The notes under the pieces are model-generated. The model saw only the letters and a list, made by a program, of their open reading frames with translations. It searched no databases and was not told where the DNA came from. A DNA stretch of 64,000 nt from Liolophura sinensis (Eukaryota > Mollusca > Polyplacophora > Chitonida > Chitonidae): assembly GCF_032854445.1 (NCBI RefSeq), contig NC_088304.1, forward strand, positions 3,164,001 through 3,228,000, read 5' to 3'. A program made the position numbers and the translations under genes. This document shows, piece by piece, positions 51,001 to 63,000 of this stretch; position 1 is the stretch's first letter; every line of letters begins with the position of its first letter.

Positions 51001-54000
51001 GATGTTCATGTAAAGGAGATAACTGTTGAAAACATTGCATGGGAGGAAAAATCTGATGGAGGCGCTACTGGTTTCCATGGCGAAGGTTGCCATGGAGACG
51101 GAAGCCTTCCCAATGCCAGTTCATCTGACACATCCATTGCAATTAGACGAAGGAAGAGACACCTTTGTGTTTTCAAATAGTTCATCACAAAAAGTCACTT
51201 CTGACAGTTCAGAAAGATTTTCAAGCCAAATGCTGGCCAGTGAATTGAAGGAAAACCGGGTTTTGTCATTTGATCTTGCAGTAGGTCAAGATTCACAGGA
51301 ACTTCCTGAAAATGTTAAAAAAACAAAAGTGGATCAAGATTCGTTAGCTGGGATGTCACAAGCTACCAAAAACGGACTTTCTGGTGCAAGAGCTGACAGA
51401 AGTGGTGCCAAGAATTTGACCTTGTACATCCAGGGTTATTCGGACTCCATGATGATTTTGCTGCTGGAGGAAGAAGCTAGGAGGGACAAGGAAACCATTC
51501 GGGCTTTGGTAATTAACTAACTTCAAACATAGAGCGATTCTTTGTTGATTTGTTTATTATTTATTTAAATCATGTGTGATGGTAATACTTCTTACTTATT
51601 TTCACTTTTTAAGTATGACCCCGGCCCTGTCAGTCATTATATTTTAATTCTGGCTATATATATGTATATATAAATGTCAAAGGCATCCTTGGCAGGCTAT
51701 ATATATGTATATATATATATATGAAAGAATTATGGATACAAGTTTTGACGAAGTGAGTATTTAATGGAAAGGAAAACAAAACTTTTATCAAAATTCCTCC
51801 CAAAAATTTAAGGGTAATTGTTTTTTGAAAACTAGCCACGGCACACCCAAGAAACATATTTTTAAGGGTGGCCTTACATGACTGAAATAAGATTGCCCAG
51901 ACAGTATCCCCAACTGTCGCCAGGTACTGTACCTACCACACCTCCTGAAATCAGATTGCCCAGACACAATCCCGACCTGTCGCCAGGTACAGTACCTAAC
52001 AAACCTCTTGAAATCAGATTGCCCAGACAATACCAACCTGTCGCCAGGTACTGTACCTAACAAACCTCCTGAAATCAGATTGCCCAGACACAATCCCATC
52101 CTGTCCTCAGGTACTGTACCAAACAAACCTCCTGAAATCAGATTGCCCAGACACAATCCCAACCTGTCGCCAGGTACTATACCTAACACACCCCCTGAAA
52201 TCAGATTGCCAAGACACAATCCCAACCTGTCGCCAGGTACTATACCTAACAAACCTCCTGAAATCAGATTGCCCAAACACAATACCAACCTGTCGCCATG
52301 TACTGTACCTAACAAACCTCCTTAAATCAGATTGACCAGACACAATACCAACCTGTCGCCAGGTACTGTACCTAACACACCTCCTGAAATCAGATTGCCC
52401 AGATAGAATCTCAGCCTGTCGCCAGGTACTGTACCTAACAAACCTCCTGAAATCAGATTGCCAAGACACAATCCCAACCTGTCGCCAGGTACTATACCTA
52501 ACAAACCTCCTAAAATCAGATTGCCCAGACACAATACCAACCTGTCGCCATGTACTGTACCTAACAAACCTCCTTAAATCAGATTGACCAGACACAATAC
52601 CAACCTGTCGCCAGGTACTGTACCTAACAAACCTCCTGAAATCAGATTGCTCAGACACAATCCCGACCTGTCGCCAGGTACTGTACCTAACAAACCTCCT
52701 GAAATCAGATTGCCCAGACAGAATCCCAACCCGTCACCAGGTACTGTACCTAACAGACCTCCTGAAATCAGATTGCCCAGACACAATACCAACCTATCGC
52801 CAGGTACTAACAGACCTCCTGAAATCAGATTGCCCAGACACAATCCCGACCTGTCACCAGGTACTGTACCTAACAAACCTCCTGAAATCAGATTGCCCAG
52901 ACACAATCCCGACCTGTCACCAGGTACTGTACCTAACAGACCGCCTGAAATCAGATTGCCCAGACACAATACCAACCTGTCGCCAGGTACTGTACCTAAC
53001 AGACCTCCTGAAATCAGATTGCCCAGATACAATCCCAACCTGTCGCCAGGTACTGTACCTAACAAACCTCCTGAAATCAGATGGCTCAGAGAGAATCCCA
53101 GTCTGTCGCCAGGTACTGTACCTAACAGACCTCCTGAAATCAGATTGCCCAGACACAATACCAACCTGTCGCCAGGTACTGTACCAAACAAACCTCCTGA
53201 AATGAGATTGCCCAGACAGAATCCCAACCTGTCACCAGGTACTGTACCTAACAGACCTCCTGAAATCAGATTGCCCAGACACAATCCCGACCTGTCACCA
53301 GGTACTGTACCTAACAGACCTCCTGAAATCAGATTGCTCAGACACAATCCCAACCCGTCGCCAGGTACTGTACCTAACAGACCTCCTGAAATCAGATTGC
53401 CCAGACACAATCCCGACCTGTCACCAGGTACTGTACTTAACAAACCTCCTGAAATGAGATTGCCCAGACCCAATCCTGCCCATTTGCCAGGTATAGTACC
53501 TAACAGACCTCCTGAAATCAGATTGCCCAGACACAATCCCAGCCTGTCGCCAGGTACTGTACCTAACAGACCTCCTGAAATCAGATTGCCCAGACACAAT
53601 CCCGACCTGTCGCCAGGTACGGTACCTAACAAACCTCCTGAAATCTGATTGCTCAGACACAGTCCCGACCTGTCGCCAGGTAATGTACCTAACAGACCTC
53701 CTGAAATCAGATTGTCCAGACACAATCTCAGCCTATGGCCAGGTACTGTACCTAACAAACCTCCTGAAATCAGATTGCCCAGACACAATCCCAACCTGTC
53801 ACCAGGTACTGTACCTAACAGACCTCCTGAAATCAGGTTGCCCAGACACAATACCAACCTATCGCCAGGTACTGTAGCTAACAGACCTCCTGAAATCAGA
53901 TTGCCCAGACACAATCCCAACCTGTCCTCAGGTACTGTACCTAACAGACCTCCTGAAATCAGATTGCCCAGACACAATACCAACCTATCGCCAGGTACTG

Positions 54001-57000
54001 TACCTAACAGACCTTCTGAAATCAGATTGCCCAGACAGAATCCCAACCTGTCCTCAGGTACTGTACCTAACAAACCTCCTGAAATCAGATTCCCCAGACA
54101 GAATCCCAACCCGTCACCAGGTACTGTACCTAACAAACATCCTGAAATCAGATTGCCCAGATACAATCCCAACCTGTCGCCAGGTACTGTACCTAACAGA
54201 CCTCCAGAAATCAGTTTTCTCAGACACAATCCCGACCTGTTGCCAGGTACTGTACCTAACACACCTCCTGAAATGAGATTGCCCAGACAGAATCCCAACC
54301 CGTCACCAGGTACTGTACCTAACAGACCTCCTGAAATCAGATTGCCCAGACACAATCCCGACCTGTCGCCAGGTACTGTACCTAACAAACCTCCTGAAAT
54401 CAGATTGCCCAGATACAATCCCAACCTGTCGCCAGGTACTGTACCTAACAAACCTCCTGAAATCAGACTGCCCAGACACAATCCCAACCTGTCGCCAGGT
54501 ACTGTACCTAACAGACCTCCTGAAATCATATTGCTCAGACACAATCCCGACCTGCCCTCAGGTACTGTACCTAACAAACCTCCTGAAATCAGATTGCCCA
54601 TACACAATCCCAACCTGTCGCCAGGTACTGTACCTAACAGACCTCCTGAAATCAGATTGCCCAGATAGAATCCCAACCTGTCCTCAGGTACTGTACCTAA
54701 CAAACCTCCTGAAATCAGATTGCCCAGACAGAATCCCATCCCGTCACCAGGTTCTGTACCTAACAAACCTCCTGAAATGAGATTGCCCAGATACAATCCC
54801 AACCTGTCGCCAGGTATAGTACCTAACAGACCTCCAGAAATCAGATTGCTCAGACACAATCCCGACCTGTTGCCAGGTACTATACCTAACACACCTCCTG
54901 AAATGAGATTGCCCAGACAGAATCTCAACCCGTCACCAGGTACTGTACCTAACAGACCTCCTGAAATCAGATTGCCCAGACACAATCCCGACCTGTCGCC
55001 AGGTACTGTACCTAACAGACCTCCTGAAATCAGATTGCCCAGACACAATCCCGACCTGTCACCAGGTACTGCACCTAACAAACCTCCTGAAATCAGATTG
55101 CCCAGACACAATCCCAGATCTGTCGCCAGGTACTGTACCTAACAGACCTCCTGAAATCAGATTGCCCAGACACAATACCAACCTGTCGCCAGGTACTGTA
55201 CCTAACAAACCCCCTGAAATCAGATTGCCCAGACACAATCCCAACCCGTCACCAGGTACTGTACCAAACAAACCTCCTGAAATGAGATTGCCCAGATACA
55301 ATCCCAACCTGTCACCAGGTACTGTACCTAACAGACCTCCTGAAATCAGATTGCCCAGACACAATCCCGACCTGTCACCAGGTACTGTACCTAACAGACC
55401 TCCTGAAATGAGATTGCTCAGACACAATCCCAACCCGTCGCCAGGTACTGTACCTAACAGACCTCCTGAAATCAGATTGCCCAGACACAATACCAACCTA
55501 TCGCCAGGTACTGTAGCTAACAGACCTCCTGAAATCAGATTGCCCAGACACAATCCCAACCTGTCCTCAGGTACTGTACCTAACAGACCTCCTGAAATCA
55601 GATTGCCCAGACACAATACCAACCTATCGCCAGGTACTGTACCTAACAGACCTTCTGAAATCAGATTGCCCAGACAGAATCCCAACCTGTCCTCAGGTAC
55701 TGTACCTAACAAACCTCCTGAAATCAGATTGCCCAGACACAATCCCAACCCGTCACCAGGTACTGTACCTAACAAACATCCTGAAATCAGATTGCCCAGA
55801 TACAATCCCAACCTGTCGCCAGGTACTGTACCTAACAGACCTCCAGAAATCAGATTGCTCAGACACAATCCCGACCTGTTGCCAGGTACTGTACCTAACA
55901 CACCTCCTGAAATGAGATTGCCCAGACAGAATCCCAACCCGTCACCAGGTACTGTACCTAACAGACCTCCTGAAATCAGATTGCCCAGACACAATCCCGA
56001 CCTGTCACCAGGTACTGTACCTAACAAACCTCCTGAAATCAGATTGCCCAGATACAATCCCAACCTGTCGCCAGGTACAGTACCTAACAAACATCCTGAA
56101 ATCAGACTGCCCAGACACAATCCCAACCTGTCGCCAGGTACTGTACCTAACAGACCTCCTGAAATCATATTGCTCAGACACAATCCCGACCTGCCCTCAG
56201 GTACTGTACCTAACAAACCTCCTGAAATCAGATTGCCCATACACAATCCCAACCTGTCGCCAGGTACTGTACCTAACAGACCTCCTGAAATCAGATTGCC
56301 CAGATAGAATCCCAACCTGTCCTCAGGTACTGTACCTAACAAACCTCCTGAAATCAGATTGCCCAGACAGAATCCCATCCCGTCACCAGGTTCTGTACCT
56401 AACAAACCTCCTGAAATGAGATTGCCCAGATACAATCCCAACCTGTCGCCAGGTATAGTACCTAACAGACCTCCAGAAATCAGATTGCTCAGACACAATC
56501 CCGACCTGTTGCCAGGTACTATACCTAACACACCTCCTGAAATGAGATTGCCCAGACAGAATCTCAACCCGTCACCAGGTACTGTACCTAACAGACCTCC
56601 TGAAATCAGATTGCCCAGACACAATCCCGACCTGTCGCCAGGTACTGTACCTAACAGACCTCCTGAAATCAGATTGCCCAGACACAATCCCGACCTGTCA
56701 CCAGGTACTGCACCTAACAAACCTCCTGAAATCAGATTGCCCAGACACAATCCCAGATCTGTCGCCAGGTACTGTACCTAACAAACCTCCTTAAATCAGA
56801 TTGCCCAGACAGAATCCCAACCTGTCGCCAGGTACTGTACCTAACAAACCTCCTGAAATCAGACTACCCAGACACAATCCCAACCTGTCGCCAGGTACTG
56901 TACCTAAAAAACCTCCTGAAATCAGATTGCCCAGACACAATCCTGATCTGATTTCAGGAGGTTTGTTAAATACAGTACCTGGTGACAGATCCCAGCCTGT

Positions 57001-60000
57001 CACCAGGTACTGTACGTAACAGACCTCCTGAAATCAGATTGCCCAGACACAATCCCAGCCTGTCACCAGGTACTGTACCTAACAGACCTAGTGAAATTAG
57101 ATTGCCCAGACAGAATCCCAACCTGTCGCCAGGTACTGTACCTAACAGACCTAAAATCAGATTGCCCAGACACAATCCCAGCCTGTCGCCAGGTACTGTA
57201 CTTAACAAACCTCCTGAAATCATATTGCTCAGACACAATCCCGACCTGTCCTCAGGTACTGTACCTAACAAACCTCCTGAAATCAGATTGCCCATACACA
57301 ATCCCAACCTGTCGCCAGGCACTGTGCCTAACAGACCTCCTGAAATCAGATTGCCCAAACAGAATCCCAACCTGTCACCAGGTACTGTACCTAACAAACC
57401 TCCTGAAATCAGATTGCCCAGACAGAATCCCATCCCGTCACCAGGTACTGTACCTAACAAACCTCCTGAAATGAGATTGCCCAGATACAATCCCAACCTG
57501 TCGCCAGGTATAGTACCTAACAGGCCTCCAGAAATCAGATTGCTCAGACACAATCCCGACCTGTCGCCAGGTATAGTACCTAACAGACCTCCTGAAATCA
57601 GATTGCCCAGACACATTCTCAGCCTGTCGCCAGGTACTGTACCTAACAGACCTTCTGAAATCAGATTGCCCAGACACAATCCCAACCTGTCACCAGGTAC
57701 TGTACCTAACACACCTCCTGAAACCAGATTGCCCAGATACAATCCCAACCTGTCCTCAGGTACTGTACCTAAGAAACCTCCTGAAATCAGACTGCCCAGA
57801 TACAATACCAACCTGTCACCAGGTACTGTACCTAACAGACCTCCTGAAATTAGATTGCCCAGACACAATCCCAACCCGTCACCAGATACTGTACCTAACA
57901 GACCGCCTGAAATCAGATTGCCCAGACACAATCCCAACCTGTCGCCAGGTACTGTACCTAACAAACCTCCTGAAATCAGATTGCTCAGACACAATCCCAA
58001 CCTGTCGCCAGGTACTGTACCTAACAAACCTCCTGAAATCAGATTGCCCAGACACAATCCCGACCTGTCGCCAGGTACTGTACCTAACAGACCTCCTGAA
58101 ATCAGATTGCTCAGACACAATCCCAACCTGTCGCCAGGTACTGTACCTAACAAACCTCCTGAAATCAGATTGCCCAGACAGAATCCCAACCCGTCACCAG
58201 GTACTGTAGCTAACAAACCTCCTGAAATCAGACTGCCCAGATACAATACCAACCTGTCACCAGGTACTGTACCTAACAGACCTCCTGAAATTAGATTGCC
58301 CAGACAGAATCCCAACCCATCACCAGATACTGTACCTAACAAACCTCCTGAAATCAGATTGCCCAGACAGAATCCCAACTTGTCCTCAGGTACTGTACCT
58401 AACAGACCTCCTGAAATCAGATTGCTCAGACACAATCCCGACCTGTCGCCAGGTACTGTACCTAACAAACCTCCTGATAACCAGATTGCCCAGACACAAT
58501 CCCAACCCGTCACCAGGTACTGTACCTAACAAACCTCCTGAAATGAGACTGCCCAGATACAATACCAACCTGTCACCAGGTACTGTACCTAACAGACCTC
58601 CTGAAATCAGATTGCCCAGACACAATCCTGACCTGTCACCAGGTACTGTACTTAGCAAACCTCCTTAAATCAGATTGCCCAGACACAATCCCAACCTGTC
58701 GCCAGGTACTGTACCTAACAGACCTCCTGAAATCAGATTGCCCAGACACAATCCCAACCTGTCGCCAGGTACTGTAGCTAACAAACCTCCTGAAATCAGA
58801 TTGCCCAGACAGAATCCCAAACTGTCGCCAGGTACTGTACCTAACAAACCTCCTGAAATCAGATGGCTCAGAGAGAATCCCAGTCTGTCGCCAGGTACTG
58901 TACGTAACAAAGCCCGGATTTCAAGCCTCAACTAAACCAGCTGCCCTAATTCTTCAACCTTTTCAACTGCTTCTGCAACCAGTATATTGAGACATTCTGA
59001 GAGAACTTCAGGGTGAAGAGAAATAATTTCCACAGTTTCATGAAGCTTGCATCTTGAATGACACGAAGAGATGATTTTTAGGATCATTTTCAGAATAATT
59101 GTGTGCATAAATTCCGCTGAAAAAAGTGCTTTAGTGGCTGAAAAGGTTAAAGATTTACAGTACATGCAGCTTGCAATTGACAGTCTCATTGGTGAATGGA
59201 TGTACATGTATGTACAGCATAGAGGTCATTGGTGTTGTACGTTGTTGTCGTACATTGTTGTAGTACACTCAGATCCATCACACTCACAGGTTAGTTTGAG
59301 TAAATATGCTTCCCCAGCATAAAACATGCAACAGCCTGTATGGAAGTTCAAAACCAGATGTTGGATATTTCTTTTTGTGTTAAAACATTAGTCTCACGTC
59401 AGTAGCCTCTGGCAAATGATGTTGCTAGATCAAACCCAAATGTCGTAGATTTGGTGTGTTGCAAGTAATAATGTTTGCAAGTGCTATGAGAAGGGTTTTG
59501 GTTTAGTCCTGGCACACCAGTTTGAAACTGTTTCCCCAACGTATGAGCCCAGCTGTTATCATATGAGAAAAAACATGATTAAATATGGCATAAAACAACA
59601 ATCAATTAGGTTACTGTATGTCTCCTTAATTTTAACTTTTTTGGAGTGACACGTTTTGCTTGATTCCTTGGAGGGCCACTTTTAGTAAGAGCTTGATTAA
59701 TAAAGCTTGATTATATCTTTTCAGGAAACAACTTTAGTGCCATCAAAAGTATTATTTATTGTCTGAAAGTGCAATTTTTACATTCCAGACTTCAGATGAC
59801 ATACAGTAATTACCATTATTAATTAGTCATAAAATATACCTCTCTTTAGCTAATTAAGTTTCATGTGTGTCAATTTTCTATTTTAGCTGTGTCTGTGTTT
59901 GGCTGAATTCTGTTGTTGAATATGGGTTTTTTTTAACATATTTTTCAGTGGAAATTTGCCCTACCACAGCTGGGAGATCTGGATTTCAGAGTGAAAGAGC

Positions 60001-63000
60001 TAGTGGAGATGGAATCCCGACAGGTATGAAGATTTGGGTCACAGACCTCTAGGTAGAAATGAAAAGGGACAGATGCAAAGGTACATTTTTCAAAGAAGGG
60101 CAGGCTGACAATTTCCACTGCCTATCTATTAAAATTTTGCTGGACAAAAAAAAATGGGGCAAGGAGCATATTTTAGGAGCAGGATGTAGGACCCTTATAA
60201 AAAAGCCTAACTATGGCTTTGAATTCGTGTTGGTTTGGGTATATTTGGGAGGTCGGGTGTTTGGGGTGGGGATGGTGGTAGGGAGTTTAGGTATTTTATT
60301 TAGCAAACTGTGGGGGCCTCTGTGGCTTATTGGGTAGCATGCTAGTGCAGGACAGTGATTCCAAAGCCTCTTACTAATGTGGTCACTATGAGTTCAAGTC
60401 CAGCTCCCGCTGGCTTCCTCTCAGAAGGTCTGCGAGCAACCTACAGATGGTTTCGGGTTTCTTGGGCTCTGCCTGTTCTCCTTGCACCGTATTGGTGACT
60501 GCTGTTGTAAGAGCGTGATGTAAAACAGAAGTCAAATAAATAAATAAAACACAGCAAACTGTAAATAAAATTCTTTTTGAATAACTGTTGCAATAGCTGT
60601 CCACATTTCATGATAAATTACATCTTATTTAGGAAAAAAAATGTCAGTGTCACCAATAAAACTAAATTATTTTGAATATCATAATGTAAAAGATCTGCAA
60701 TGCCTGTATATCTGATGGGTTGTCTATCAGTAACAGAGAGAGCCCTTGCTGCCTGAACATTAGACTGCATTAGTTCAGAACACTAACTCTTGATGATCAC
60801 AGGGGACGTGTGTTCAAATCCAGCTCCCACTGGGGTTTTTCTGCGGCACGGTATCAGGAATATGTTCTGTATTTGTCAAATCAAGTACCTGGAACAGGGC
60901 AGTTAATGCTTTGGCCACTCGGGTTTCTCTACCCACAAACCTGGCTGTCATATACTGTATTTGACGTAAAATTTAGACCTTGACTAAGTTAATGGTACTC
61001 ATTTAGCTTGATTCTGAGAGTTGCATTGATCTTTGTAAGGTGTTGTGATATATGTTTGGAAAGTAAAAATGTATTCATTTATTTGATTGGTGTTTTACGC
61101 CGTACTCAAGAATATTTCACTTATACGATGAGGGCCAGCATTATGATGTGAGAAAACCAGGCAGACCTTGCAAGGACACCCACAACTATCTGCAGGTTGC
61201 TGGCAGACCTTCCCACATATGGTGAAAATGCATCAAAAGTATTATACATGTATTATGACATAATTTGTCTGAAAGTGCAGTTTAGAAGGTCTGCCAGCAA
61301 CCTGCGGATGATCTGTGTTTCCCCCGGGCTCGGCCCGTTTTCCTCCCACCATAATGCTGGCTGCCGTCGTATAAGTGAAATATTCTTGAGTATGGCGTAA
61401 AATACCAATCACCTAAATAAGTAAACAAAAAGGAACAGCATCAGATAAATTACAGAGTATAAATCAGCAGCCAGATAAATAAAAAAACTCACAAAGAACC
61501 TCATTCTAACAGTTTGTGTGGTATTCAAACTCCAGTGTGAACGGTTTTGTATTAAATAGTTTTCTATGCAGACTTGAATGTTGTGCATTGATATATGTAT
61601 TTTGTTTTCTTCAGCCGGCCCTGGAAGACTACCATTTTCTCATGTTCAATGACTTTCAAAGACAAGTTTCAGGTATGTGCGTTGATGATTTCCAGCACAA
61701 ATTATGCGTTGATGGTTTCCTGCATGAATTATGCGTTGATGGTTTCCTGCATGAATTATGCACAGATGGTTTCCTGCATGAATTATGCACTGATGGTTTC
61801 CTGCTTGATATATCATTTCATGAGAAGTTAAGTTTTGTCACCTTAAAAGAGACAACTTTGCATGTAGAAATGTTGGTGGCTTCATATGTGTGTTTCTCTG
61901 TAAAGCACCTGAGGTGTCTTGTCTTAATACACATTTACCCAAAAAAAAGTTGTGAAACTCACAGGTTTTGTAGGACAGATTTTCAGCTTGTGCACGGATT
62001 AATTTTAGTTTTTATGGATTTTCACAAGTTACTGGAATGGGTTTATTGCTATTCTTTATGCTTTTTTATGGGATTTGATCTGTAAACCATTAGGAACTTC
62101 AACTAAAAGGCCTTTCATGGAAGAAACCATTTAGTATGATTATAGTGGTGTAACAGAGAAAATTATAAAATGTCTCAAAATTTATTGACATCATTCTCTT
62201 CCTTTGATTTCAGGAAATGTGACAAAACCTGTGACTCATGGAGAGTTTGAGTTTTGTGATCTGGCAATAGATCTGCACGAGGAATTCAACAAATCTGCTT
62301 CTTTATCAGAATTTTCTGCCAGGTATGCCCGTGTTGTAAATGCAATGTGGTGTCAATATAAAGCTGTATTGGTATCAGTACTAAGCTGTTTTGGTGTAAA
62401 TACCAAGCTGTTTTGGTATAAAATAATGAGCTGTTTTGGTGTAAATACTAAGCTGTTTTGGTGTCAGTACTAAGCTGTTTTGGTGTAAATACCAAGCTGT
62501 TTTGGTATAAAATAATAAGCTGTTTTGGTGTAAATACTAAGCTGTTTTGGTGTCAGTACGAAGCTGTTTTGGTGTGAATACTACTAACCTGTTTTGGTGT
62601 GAATACTACTAACCTGTTTTGGTGTGAATACTACTAACCTGTTTTGGTGTCATTACTAAGCTGTTTTGGTGTAAATACTAAGCTGTTTTGGTATCAATAC
62701 TAATTTGTCACAGAGCACCTGTTAAATTTTGATTGAGAAATTTAGGATATGCCACACAGTTATTAACAAGATGCTTGTTTTTGCCTCATCTGGACCCAAA
62801 AGATGGTGGCTCGAGTTCTATCTTGGACGCTGAAATTTGTTAAAATTCTCGTCTTCGCCTGTGAGCATCGGTGACCTGGTGGTTAGGGCACCATCCATTC
62901 TTTGCGACGTTTATAATACCTTGTCTTTATGGATTACAATACTCTTTGATTCTGCTCTTTATAGAATCCTTTATTTATGGTATCAAGTGGTTAATTAGTT

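Noticed and set aside
51857-58935. Many long frames on both strands (up to 845 codons) as genes
   Set aside because: All are translations of the 63-bp intronic array. They exist on both strands simultaneously and end wherever a unit variant makes a stop.
60700-60900. Another tRNA-like SINE head (GTTCAAATCCAGCTCCC)
   Set aside because: A B-box-like word is present, but the A-box and body are too diverged to call an element with confidence.
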